From: JBEBSD01 sp040394475
GTDB lineage: Bacteria; Bacteroidota; Bacteroidia; Cytophagales; Spirosomataceae
Assembly: GCA_040394475.1 (NCBI GenBank)
Contig: JBEBSD010000004.1
Span: forward strand, 62,001 to 126,000
DNA: 64,000 nucleotides
Direction of reading: 5' to 3'
A program made the position numbers and the translations under genes. The notes below the pieces were generated by a model. It was not told the DNA's origin, did no database searches, and saw nothing but the letters and a program-made list of their open reading frames with translations. Below, in pieces: positions 43,215 to 50,605 of this stretch (position 1 is its first letter; every line of letters begins with the position of its first letter).

Positions 43215-43730
43215 TTAATTAGGACTTGGAAAAATCCCCTGCAGCGCGATACAAAAACTGATGGTGAGAAAAGGCTGCATGTTCAAATGCGCCTGGCTCC
43301 CTCCGGTGTTTACAATACTACCCGCTCCCAAGGCGACAAGGCTACCAGGGTTGTTCTGATAAAGGTTAGACGGTTGCGAATTGGAAAGAAAATTATTGGT
43401 CGGGTTGTTAACGTTGGCATCAGCGTTCCCGACGTCCGTCGCCCGCACCACATGGGTGTGCGCCGGGATCTCATTGACCCTCAGCGTATGGGCTTGCTCT
43501 CCGGCCCGCTCTCCCAGCGTATGCCCGTTTCCGACATGCATAGGCGCACGTCCCCTGTAATCCGGCAGTGCAAAATTGACACGGCCGTCCCCCCCAAAAG
43601 AGGTGCCGAGCAGCGCAAATAAAGCCTGGTTTTGGTTAATCGGTAAAAGCTGTCCGTTGGCCAATGCCCAGCCTTTTGGCGCATACTGAAAACTGACCAT
43701 TCTGATTTCTGATAAAAAGGGTTCTGCCAT
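43215..43730 (-). CDS. Phage tail-collar domain protein (MdpB/COG4675-like), first of three
   Basis: A 171-residue paralogue and the first gene of the six-gene minus-strand series. The collar domain is EIRMVSFQYAPKGWALANGQ, LFALLGTSFGGDGRVNFALP, and YRGRAPMHVGNGH. The conserved NEIPAHTHVV motif follows, then an Asn-rich variable part (VNNPTNNFLSNSQPSNLYQN). The C-terminal QAHLNMQPFLTISFCIALQG closes the protein. A consensus promoter (43958-43987) and a leader of about 220 nt precede it. There are no capsid, portal, terminase, sheath or integrase genes anywhere in the window, so this is not a prophage remnant. Confidence 0.92.
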   Translation of the reverse strand: MAEPFLSEIRMVSFQYAPKGWALANGQLLPINQNQALFALLGTSFGGDGRVNFALPDYRGRAPMHVGNGHTLGERAGEQAHTLRVNEIPAHTHVVRATDVGNADANVNNPTNNFLSNSQPSNLYQNNPGSLVALGAGSIVNTGGSQAHLNMQPFLTISFCIALQGIFPSPN

Positions 43731-43957
43731 AGGTATAGAAGGATAAAGGTGATAGAATACGTGAGCTATGAATGCATATGAGAATATACAATAGGCTACA
43801 AAACGGGTAACACAATGGATATAGCAATTCTTACCCTACTACAGGGTGTACCACCGTATCCATAGGAATCAGACAGCGAAAAGAAAGTAAGTAAAAATCG
43901 TTCATAACGTAAATCCTGGCATCAGAAGTTAGCTTAACAACACTCCAATGACGATTT

Positions 43958-43987
43958 CAAAGGTAGAAAATTTTTATCACCGTACAA
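43958..43987 (-). promoter_or_regulatory. Bacteroidota-type promoter of the tail-collar operon
   Basis: The minus strand reads TTG (43985-43987), 19 nt, then TACCTTTG (43958-43965), matching the -33/-7 consensus with correct spacing. The predicted transcript start near 43951 gives an untranslated leader of about 220 nt before the first collar gene. Confidence 0.65.
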
Positions 43988-44199
43988 GAATATTGTTAGT
44001 AAAAGGTAAATTACTATTTAAAATCAGTCAGGGTCCCGAAAAAATACCGGATGACAGAAGATGCCCAAAAGGAAGAGCTGGCAATTCGCCCGGTTGGGTG
44101 ACACAAAGAAAAAGCAGGAATACCGGCAACTACTGCACACCTCGTTAGCAGACAGTCCGGAAGCGGTCAAGATAAAGGGCAGGGATAGGACCGTGTTAG

Positions 44200-44310
44200 C
44201 ACTTAGCGGGACAGTGTGTTAGAGTAAGAAGCTTGTCCTCTGGTCAGTACATCCTGCAGGTAACTTCCGGAAACGGGGAAACCATTACCAGAACCTTTAT
44301 CGTGAAGTAA
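44200..44310 (+). pseudogene. C-terminal remnant of a T9SS-sorted protein
   Basis: After an in-frame TAG at 44197 the frame reads HLAGQCVRVRSLSSGQYILQ, then VTSGNGETITRTFIVK and a stop at 44308. The LSSGQYILQVTSG part followed by a basic end is the terminal half of a type A T9SS sorting domain. The body of the gene is missing or too decayed to read. A good terminator follows 26 nt later, as after a real gene. Confidence 0.6.
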
Positions 44311-44336
44311 GGAAAAACAAACAGGGTTCAAACGGG

Positions 44337-44376
44337 AAGCCGGTAGGTGGGATGCTGTCCAGCTACCGGCTTTTTT
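44337..44376 (+). terminator. Rho-independent terminator after the T9SS remnant
   Basis: AAGCCGGTAG (44337-44346) pairs with CTACCGGCTT (44363-44372) across a 16-nt loop, and a T tract runs 44371-44376. It is oriented for plus-strand transcription and has no intact gene upstream, only the T9SS remnant. Confidence 0.8.
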
Positions 44377-44483
44377 CATGAAAAACAGGAAGTAGAACCT
44401 GCTCCTGCGCTGAAAACTGCCCGTCATTTCTTAAATTGCCTGCCTGATCGATAGTCGGTCAACCCCTTAACCTCGTTAGTTTT

Positions 44484-45365
44484 ATGCAAAAAACAGCCTC
44501 TTTTCTGATTGCCGTACTGTTCCTGTTGGCCGGCTCCCTGATATATGCACAACAAACTCCGCTGAAAATACTGATGATAGGGGCCCACCCGGATGACTGT
44601 GACATTAAAGGAGCGGGAACGGCTGCGCTCTTCGTGGCCATGGGGCATCAGGTTAAGTTCCTTTCGGTCACCAACGGGGATGCCGGACACCATGAGATGG
44701 GCGGCGGCATGCTCGCTAAACGAAGGTACCTGGAAACACAGGAAGTGGCCAGACGGCTGGGTATCTCCTACGACGTCCTGGACAATCATGACGGCGAGCT
44801 GACCCCGACGCTTGAAGTTCGGCTGGCTATTATCCGTAAAATAAGAGACTGGAAAGCGGATGTAGTGATCTCACACCGCCCCAACGACTATCATCCCGAT
44901 CACCGTTACACCGGAATACTCGTTCAGGATGCTGCCTATATGGTAGGAGTGCCTAACATAGCTGCCGATACCCCGCCGGTAACCGGGAATCCGGTATTCC
45001 TTTATTTCCAGGACGGCTTTAAAAAGCCGAACCCGTTTTCTCCCGATATCGTGGTGGACATTACGCAGGTAATTGATCAGAAAACAGATGCCCTGGATGC
45101 GCATGAATCGCAGTTCTACGAATGGCTTCCCTGGATCAGCGGCTACCAGGGTGAAATCCCTAAGGAAAAAGCAGCCCGGAAAGAATGGCTGCTGCGCAAC
45201 CGCTGGGCGAGCCTCGACCAGACTTTTTTACCAGGCATCACGCTATGGTACGGGCAGGAACGCATAAGTCAGGTCAGGTATGCCGAAGCCTTTGAAATCT
45301 GTGAATACGGCAGCCGCCCTTCAGAGGAAGATATTAAACGCCTTTTTCCAATGTTGGGGAAATAA
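44484..45365 (+). CDS. PIG-L/LmbE family deacetylase, exported
   Basis: A 293-residue protein with a signal peptide (FLIAVLFLLAGSLIYAQ). The zinc-binding motif AHPDD is at residues 34-38 and the second motif HPDH at 137-140, both typical of PIG-L N-acetylglucosaminyl-type deacetylases. The catalytic base is the Asp in AHPDD. The protein has about the usual family length. An exported location suggests action on N-acetyl groups of periplasmic glycans or glycopeptides, but the substrate is unproven. It starts a plus-strand series with S9 and M28 peptidases (64 nt and 29 nt spacers), which points to breakdown of peptides or modified peptides. Confidence 0.93.
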   Translation: MQKTASFLIAVLFLLAGSLIYAQQTPLKILMIGAHPDDCDIKGAGTAALFVAMGHQVKFLSVTNGDAGHHEMGGGMLAKRRYLETQEVARRLGISYDVLDNHDGELTPTLEVRLAIIRKIRDWKADVVISHRPNDYHPDHRYTGILVQDAAYMVGVPNIAADTPPVTGNPVFLYFQDGFKKPNPFSPDIVVDITQVIDQKTDALDAHESQFYEWLPWISGYQGEIPKEKAARKEWLLRNRWASLDQTFLPGITLWYGQERISQVRYAEAFEICEYGSRPSEEDIKRLFPMLGK

Positions 45366-45397
45366 CCGGCGCCGACCTGATTGATCCGCTTTCTTTG

Positions 45398-45405
45398 TAA
45401 GTTTG
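45398..45405 (+). promoter_or_regulatory. Possible -7 element before the S9 peptidase gene
   Basis: TAAGTTTG matches the TANNTTTG consensus, 24 nt before the ATG at 45430, but no TTG is seen at the -33 distance. It may be a weak internal promoter for the last two genes of the series. Confidence 0.3.
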
Positions 45406-45429
45406 GGTTTTAACCATCAACAAATCTCT

Positions 45430-47340
45430 ATGAAAAAATTCGTTATCGTACTGCTTTCCGTCCTTACCACGGCAGTTGCTACGGGACAAACACTCTTGAC
45501 GCCCGAACAACTCTGGCAGCTGGGGCGGGTTTCCGGGCTGGGAATAACCTCCGATAAAAAACAGGTTGTATACGCCGTAAGCACGCCGGATGTGCGGGAG
45601 AATAAAAGTATCCGGAAATACTATACGGTTCCATTGAACGGCGGCGCTGCCAAAGAAATCAAATCCGCGGAAGGCTTACTTCCCGACACCAAACTTTCCC
45701 CTGACGGGAAGTACCAGCTCAGCCACCAGGCGGTGAAGGTCCTCGACATCACGGGAAAAGACAAATACCCGGACCTGCCGCTTTCGGACGGTTACGTGTT
45801 TACGTCACTGAACTACCGGCATTGGGATACCTGGGAAGACGGATCGTTTGACCATGTTTTTGTGGCGCCTGTCACCAACGGGAAAGCCGGGCCGGGGAAA
45901 GACATCATGCCGGGAGAACCGCACGATTGCCCGCAGAAACCCTTTGGCGGAGCGGAAGATTACATCTGGCATCCGGACAGCAAGAAAGTGGTTTATGTGA
46001 CCAAAAAAAAATTCGGAACAGCCTATACCGTCAGTACAAACACTGATCTCTACGAATACGACCTGACAACCGGCGCCACTAAAAACCTTACCGCCGATAA
46101 CCCCGGGTACGATGTGGCGCCTGCCTTCAGTAATCAGGGTGTTTTGGCCTGGTTGCAAATGAAACGGGACGGCTATGAGGCCGACAAGCAAGATATTGTG
46201 GTACAGGCAGGCCCGATGAAAGTGAACCTCACCGGGCATCGCGACGACATCCATGTCAATGAATTCCGCTGGAATGAAGAGGGGAACACGCTCTTTTTCA
46301 CTGCTCCGGTTAACGGTACCCAGCAGCTCTTTGAAGTCAACAATACGGGTCTGACCCGAATGCTCCCTGTTATCCGGCAGCTGACGCAAGGCGATTTCGA
46401 CATTAGCGGGATTGTGGGACAGGCCGGCGATAAACTGATCGTAAGCCGTACGGACATGAATACACCCGCGGAACTGTTTACCGTGGACGTCCAAACCGGG
46501 CAACAGACACAACTTACCCAGGTTAATAAATCCTTTTTGACAGCCGTCAAACCCAGTCCGACCGAACGAAGGTGGGTCGCCACTACCGACGGCAAGAAAA
46601 TGCTTACCTGGGTCATTTATCCTCCGGATTTCGATCCTTCCCGAAAGTACCCCACCCTGCTCTATTGCCAGGGAGGCCCTCAATCGGCGCTGACCCAGTT
46701 TTATTCCTTCCGCTGGAATTTTCACCTGATGGCCTCTCAGGGCTATATCATTGTGGCCCCGAACCGCCGCGGCATGCCGGGGCATGGGACGGAATGGAAC
46801 GAACAAATCAGTAAGGACTGGGGCGGACAGGTGCTGGACGACTACCTGAGTGCCATTGATGCTGTTGCACAGGAGAATTTTGTAGACAAAGACCGCTTGG
46901 GCTGTGTAGGCGCCAGTTTCGGCGGATTCTCTGTTTTTGCACTGGCGGCAATCCATGAAAAACGGTTCAAGTCCTTCATCGCGCATGACGGCGTATTTGA
47001 TTTTCGCAGCATGTACGGTACGACCGACGAACTATTTTTCGAAAATTGGGAAAAAGGGGGAAGTTATTGGGAAAAAGACAATGCCGTCGCCCAACGCGCC
47101 TTCAGCCAGTCTCCCAGCAATTTTGTCGACCAATGGGACACCCCTATTTACATTATACAGGGCGGAAAAGATTACCGGGTACCTGTAGAACAGGGATTGC
47201 AAGCCTTCCAGGCTGCACAGCTGCGCGGGATTAAGAGCAAACTACTCTACCTGCCGGAAGAAAACCACTGGGTACTGAGCGGACAGAACGCACTCCTCTG
47301 GCAACGGGAATTCTTCGGATGGCTGAAGGAAACGCTATAA
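45430..47340 (+). CDS. S9 family serine peptidase (prolyl oligopeptidase type), exported
   Basis: A 636-residue protein from the ATG at 45430, where a signal peptide begins (FVIVLLSVLTTAVATGQ). An upstream in-frame TTG at 45403 is not needed. The N-terminal ~380 residues form a beta-propeller with WD40-like strands (YIWHPDSKKVVYVTKKKF). The C-terminal alpha/beta-hydrolase part has the catalytic triad Ser496 in GCVGASFGGFS, Asp581 in GGKDYRVPVEQG and His613 in ENHWVL. Such enzymes cut short peptides, often after Pro or Ala, in the periplasm. It is placed between the PIG-L deacetylase and an M28 aminopeptidase-like gene in one direction, suggesting joint peptide utilisation. Confidence 0.95.
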   Translation: MKKFVIVLLSVLTTAVATGQTLLTPEQLWQLGRVSGLGITSDKKQVVYAVSTPDVRENKSIRKYYTVPLNGGAAKEIKSAEGLLPDTKLSPDGKYQLSHQAVKVLDITGKDKYPDLPLSDGYVFTSLNYRHWDTWEDGSFDHVFVAPVTNGKAGPGKDIMPGEPHDCPQKPFGGAEDYIWHPDSKKVVYVTKKKFGTAYTVSTNTDLYEYDLTTGATKNLTADNPGYDVAPAFSNQGVLAWLQMKRDGYEADKQDIVVQAGPMKVNLTGHRDDIHVNEFRWNEEGNTLFFTAPVNGTQQLFEVNNTGLTRMLPVIRQLTQGDFDISGIVGQAGDKLIVSRTDMNTPAELFTVDVQTGQQTQLTQVNKSFLTAVKPSPTERRWVATTDGKKMLTWVIYPPDFDPSRKYPTLLYCQGGPQSALTQFYSFRWNFHLMASQGYIIVAPNRRGMPGHGTEWNEQISKDWGGQVLDDYLSAIDAVAQENFVDKDRLGCVGASFGGFSVFALAAIHEKRFKSFIAHDGVFDFRSMYGTTDELFFENWEKGGSYWEKDNAVAQRAFSQSPSNFVDQWDTPIYIIQGGKDYRVPVEQGLQAFQAAQLRGIKSKLLYLPEENHWVLSGQNALLWQREFFGWLKETL

Positions 47341-47369
47341 TAATGTTTGAAACCCTTAACCTTACCACC

Positions 47370-49022
47370 ATGTTAAAAGCAATTACCGGATGCAGCTTAC
47401 TGGCTGTAATAGTGCTTGGCGGCTGTACCAGCGTTCAGGAAAAACGACTTTCCGCCACCGACAGCCTGCTGCTTGCCATCGACGGGCAGGCCTATAACCA
47501 GCACCTTGCGGTATTGTCTCACGACAGCCTGGAAGGCCGGAAACCGTTTACCGACGGCGAAACAAAAACCATCACTTACCTGAGCACGGAATTTGCCAAA
47601 CTGGGACTGAGCCCCGGCAACGGCGACAGCTATTTCCAGGAAGTCCCTTTGGTTGAAATTGACTCCAAGGCCGATGGGCTGCTGCTCAGGGGACCGGGGC
47701 AGTCACTCACCCTGAATTACCTCGACGACTTTGTGGCGGGATCGCGCCGGATACAGGCTGAGGCCCGGGTACAGGATTCGGAAATCGTCTTTGTAGGGTA
47801 CGGAATTGTGGCGCCGGAATTCGGGTGGGACGATTATGCGGGAGTGGATGTCAGCGGCAAGACAGTCGTAGTGTTGGTAAATGACCCCGGATTTGCCGAC
47901 AGCACCCTTTTCAAAGGCCGGAACATGACTTACTATGGCCGCTGGACCTACAAATACGAAGAAGCTTCGCGCCAGGGGGCGGCAGCCGTTCTGATCGTCC
48001 ATGACACGGCTCCGGCAAGCTACGGCTGGAATGTGGTCCGCAGCAGTTGGGGCAAATCCAAATTATACCTCCGGACAACCGACAACAACCAGTCGCGGCC
48101 CCTGGCGGAAGGCTGGATCACCATGGAGGCCGCACAGCAATTAGTTGCGCTGGCCGGAGTTTCACCGGATGTCCTGAAACAGGCCGGGCAAAAAGGGTTC
48201 AGGCCGGTGCCCCTCGATGTTACGGCTTCGGTGACCATCCGGAACACGATCACCCAATCGGTTTCCCATAACGTCCTCGCCCTTTGGGAAGGCACCGACC
48301 GGAAGGATGAATACCTTATTTATACTGCCCATTGGGACCATTTCGGAATCGGGGAGGCGATCGACGGCGATTCCATTTATAACGGTGCGGCCGACAATGC
48401 TACCGGCACTGCCGCCCTGCTTGAAATTGCCAAAGCCTTTACACAGGCCCCGGCCAGACCCCTCCGCTCGATCCTGTTCCTGGCCGTCACCTCAGAAGAA
48501 CAGGGGTTGCTCGGATCAGAATATTATGCTACCCATCCCGTTTACCCGGTGAGTCGGACAGTGGCCGCCGTCAATATCGACGTGCTGCAACCCTTCGGGC
48601 GGATGAAGGATATCATCGTAGTCGGAAAAGGGCAGTCCGAACTGGACGAATACATCGATGATGCGGCCCAAAAGCAGGATCGCTATACCCGTGCAGAGCC
48701 CGATCCTTCGGCAGGATTTTACTTTCGTTCCGACCATTTTAATTTTGCCAAAGTAGGGATCCCTGCCCTCTACACCGAAACCGGTACCATTTCCAGGGAA
48801 CACGGTGAAGCCTGGGGAGAGGCTCAGAAAAAAGCCTATAATGAAAACCGCTACCACGCCCCTTCCGACAATTACAGCCCCGACTGGGATCTTTCCGGTA
48901 GCATCGAAGATTTACGCCTGTTGTTTGATATAGGGTATACGCTGGGCAACGAGGCCCGTTTTCCAAAATGGAAATCCGGGTCCGAATTTAAGGGTATACG
49001 GGAACAAACACCCCAGGAATAA
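47370..49022 (+). CDS. M28 family metallopeptidase lipoprotein with PA domain
   Basis: A 550-residue protein from the ATG at 47370, which gives a clean lipoprotein signal (LLAVIVLGGC); in-frame starts at 47319 and 47343 would place it too far inside. A protease-associated-like insert lies at about residues 120-220 (VFVGYGIVAPEFGWDDYAGV; GKTVVVLVNDPGF). The zinc peptidase core follows: YTAHWDHFGIG, GAADNATGTAALLEI, VTSEEQGLLGSEYY, NIDVLQ, and FYFRSDHFNFAKVGIPAL. M28 enzymes are di-zinc aminopeptidases or dipeptidases. It is the last of three exported hydrolases and is probably anchored in the outer or inner membrane. Confidence 0.95.
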   Translation: MLKAITGCSLLAVIVLGGCTSVQEKRLSATDSLLLAIDGQAYNQHLAVLSHDSLEGRKPFTDGETKTITYLSTEFAKLGLSPGNGDSYFQEVPLVEIDSKADGLLLRGPGQSLTLNYLDDFVAGSRRIQAEARVQDSEIVFVGYGIVAPEFGWDDYAGVDVSGKTVVVLVNDPGFADSTLFKGRNMTYYGRWTYKYEEASRQGAAAVLIVHDTAPASYGWNVVRSSWGKSKLYLRTTDNNQSRPLAEGWITMEAAQQLVALAGVSPDVLKQAGQKGFRPVPLDVTASVTIRNTITQSVSHNVLALWEGTDRKDEYLIYTAHWDHFGIGEAIDGDSIYNGAADNATGTAALLEIAKAFTQAPARPLRSILFLAVTSEEQGLLGSEYYATHPVYPVSRTVAAVNIDVLQPFGRMKDIIVVGKGQSELDEYIDDAAQKQDRYTRAEPDPSAGFYFRSDHFNFAKVGIPALYTETGTISREHGEAWGEAQKKAYNENRYHAPSDNYSPDWDLSGSIEDLRLLFDIGYTLGNEARFPKWKSGSEFKGIREQTPQE

Positions 49023-49430
49023 CCCAATCCCGTACCAAAAGGCCCATCACGGCGCCCCCGGACGTAAGTCCGGCGCCATATCAATCAATCCCCTCCCATA
49101 CCCAAAGCCCCGGAGGGGCGACATCCGTTAGCCCCGGATGAAGGCCGGGGGCATTTCCCCGCCCCATACACCGTCCGGGGGTATATCACCCAATCCCCTC
49201 CCCTACCCATAGCCCCGGAGGGGCGACATCCGTTAGCCCCGGATGAAGGCCGGGGTCATATCCCGGCCCATACACCATCGGGGTCATTCCCCGGCCCATA
49301 CACCATCGGGGTCATATCCCGGCCCATACACCATCGGGGTCATTTCCCGGCCCATACACCATCGGGGGCATTCCCCGGCCCCATACACCATCGGGGTCAT
49401 TCCCCGGCCCCAATATAAATCAAGAAAAAT

Positions 49431-49461
49431 TTGCGAAACCAAAACATTGCATATATATTTG
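49431..49461 (+). promoter_or_regulatory. Promoter of the arsR-SRPBCC operon
   Basis: TTG (49431-49433), 20 nt, then TATATTTG (49454-49461), an exact Bacteroidota -33/-7 match, 34 nt before the ArsR start. The inverted repeat at 49459-49478 overlaps the -7 element. Confidence 0.7.
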
Positions 49462-49478
49462 CAACCAAACAGTTGCAA
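49459..49478 (+). promoter_or_regulatory. Operator-like TTGCAA inverted repeat at the arsR promoter
   Basis: TTGCAA (49459-49464) and TTGCAA (49473-49478) are separated by 8 nt; TTGCAA is itself self-complementary, so the pair is both direct and inverted. A further TTGCA lies at 49447-49451. The overlap with the -7 element fits autorepression by the ArsR protein. Confidence 0.55.
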
Positions 49479-49495
49479 TAAATTATCTAACGGAA

Positions 49496-49816
49496 ATGAG
49501 ACGAGATATTTTCCAGGCCATCGCCGACCCCACCAGACGGGCCATCATTACCCTCATCGCCTTGCAGGCCATGACACCCAATGCCCTTGCAGAACATTTT
49601 GATACAACCCGGCAAGCAGTTTCCAAACATTTGCGGATCCTGACCGAGTGTGAATTGATTAAACAGGAACACAAAGGCAGGGAAATCTACTACCAACTGG
49701 AAATAGACAAAATGAAAGAAATAGACAAATGGTTGGAACAATTCCGAAAAATCTGGGAAACACGGTTTGACCAACTTGATACACTATTAGTCACCATTAA
49801 AAACAACCAAAAATGA
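49496..49816 (+). CDS. ArsR family transcriptional repressor
   Basis: A 106-residue winged helix-turn-helix protein. MRRDIFQAIADPTRRAIITL is the standard opening of the SRPBCC-linked ArsR group, followed by NALAEHFDTTRQAVSKHLRI as the recognition helix region and EHKGREIYYQLE as the wing. No cysteine metal-binding box is seen, so it is unlikely to sense arsenic or other thiophilic metals. The last 4 nt overlap the start of the next gene (ATGA at 49813), giving a tightly coupled pair. A TTGCAA dyad over the promoter suggests autoregulation. Confidence 0.93.
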   Translation: MRRDIFQAIADPTRRAIITLIALQAMTPNALAEHFDTTRQAVSKHLRILTECELIKQEHKGREIYYQLEIDKMKEIDKWLEQFRKIWETRFDQLDTLLVTIKNNQK

Positions 49817-50319
49817 AAAGCAATCTCTTATTCGATTTTTCCGTCAACAAGGAAAACAAAACGATCCACGTCAAGCGTGAATTCGACGCTACCCTTGACC
49901 TGGTCTGGAAAGCGTGGACCACTCCCGAGCTGCTCGACCAATGGTGGGCGCCCAAACCGTATCGCACCGAGACGAAATCAATGGATTTCAGAGATGAGGG
50001 TCTTTGGCTGTATGCAATGATAAGCCCTGAAAATGAAGTCCACTGGTGCAAGGCTGACTACAAGCGTATTGAACCGTCGAAAAAAATCAGCTGGCTGGAT
50101 GCTTTTTGCGATGAAGACGGTAACGAAAGTTCCGAGATGCCGCGCACTTTCTGGAAAAACGCTTTCAGCGAGACCGCCGGCACCACCCTGGTCAGTATTA
50201 CGCTGGAATACAAAAGCCTGGAGGATCTCGAAAAGATAATCACAATGGGCTTTCAGGAAGGTTTTACTATGGCGATGCACAACCTGGACGAATTATTGGA
50301 GGCATTGTCCGACAGGTGA
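49813..50319 (+). CDS. SRPBCC (AHSA1-type) domain protein
   Basis: A 168-residue protein of the activator-of-Hsp90-homologue/START-like fold: IHVKREFDATLDLVWKAWTT, PELLDQWWAPKPYRTETKSM, then EEx-like core strands and a final helix (GFQEGFTMAMHNLDELLEAL). Such proteins have a hydrophobic pocket, and the ligand here is unknown. It is translated from an ATGA overlap with the ArsR gene; the pairing is very common and suggests that the SRPBCC protein binds the compound sensed by the regulator. A heptad DNA array begins on the very next base after its stop codon. Confidence 0.93.
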   Translation: MKSNLLFDFSVNKENKTIHVKREFDATLDLVWKAWTTPELLDQWWAPKPYRTETKSMDFRDEGLWLYAMISPENEVHWCKADYKRIEPSKKISWLDAFCDEDGNESSEMPRTFWKNAFSETAGTTLVSITLEYKSLEDLEKIITMGFQEGFTMAMHNLDELLEALSDR

Positions 50320-50438
50320 CAATCGGCTTTCAGCTTTCGGATTTCGGCTGTCGGAGATCGGATCTCGGCTTTCGGATTTCGGATTTCGGCTGTCGGAGAT
50401 CGGCTTTCAGCTTTCGGACATCGGATTTCGGCTGTCGG
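50320..50438 (+). repeat. Heptad array NNNTCRG, 17 copies (locus C)
   Basis: Seventeen in-phase 7-nt units start directly after the SRPBCC stop codon, including CTTTCGG (3), ATTTCGG (4), CTGTCGG (3), CTTTCAG (2) and AGATCGG (2). No slip occurs over 119 nt. The following ~165 nt up to the SDR gene show nothing that I recognise. Confidence 0.9.
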
Positions 50439-50605
50439 GGGGGATAGGGACAGGCAAAGTGACTACTGCTCCGCGAGGCTTCCCGGAATCCGTAAAAGCC
50501 CTGTTCGGGGCGAGATGTTGGCAGGGCATGGCTTCATCACCTAAGAATTTGAATCAGGACACGGGCATGCCATGGCCATTACGCTATCTTTAAGGGTAAG
50601 ACAAA

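Larger units (their letters stand above)
43731..44483. other. 753-nt region with promoter, long leader and a gene remnant
   Basis: No complete gene is visible. On the minus strand it holds the tail-collar promoter (43958-43987) and a ~220-nt leader with a small ACCCT-ACTAC-AGGGT hairpin at 43833-43847. On the plus strand it holds the broken end of a T9SS gene (44200-44310) and its terminator (44337-44376). The frame 43948-44148 looks non-coding (no motif, unusual composition). Confidence 0.6.
49023..49495. repeat. REP-like GC-rich duplication and 28-nt tandem repeats
   Basis: The region after the M28 gene holds no gene. A ~45-nt GC-rich block beginning AGCCCCGGAGGGGCGACATC occurs at 49106 and again at 49211 (105-nt period), with internal dyads like REP elements. 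It is followed by five copies of a 28-nt unit (starts marked by CATACACCATC at 49269, 49297, 49325, 49353 and 49382), each containing a CGGGG-TCAT-CCCCG dyad. A related, diverged copy lies at 49165. Peptides read from these repeats are artefacts. Confidence 0.85.

Noticed and set aside
42101..43730. Tail-collar genes considered as a prophage remnant
   Set aside because: No capsid, terminase, portal, sheath, lysis or integrase gene is nearby, and the linked genes (GNAT, DUF6916-like, T9SS protein) are not phage genes.
43948..44148. A 66-residue plus-strand frame upstream of the T9SS remnant
   Set aside because: No homology-like motif, biased composition, and it overlaps the minus-strand promoter of the tail-collar operon.
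45805..46986. A 393-residue open frame antisense to the S9 peptidase gene
   Set aside because: The S9 gene has a complete catalytic triad and signal peptide; the antisense frame has no signal, domain or start context.
49269..49410. Regular 28-nt repeats considered as a CRISPR array
   Set aside because: The copies are directly adjacent with no unique spacers, and no cas gene is present.
49243..49602. An open frame through the 28-nt repeats continuing into the ArsR gene
   Set aside because: The repeated Pro/His/Gly peptide is a by-product of the DNA repeat; the ArsR frame with a good promoter is the real gene.
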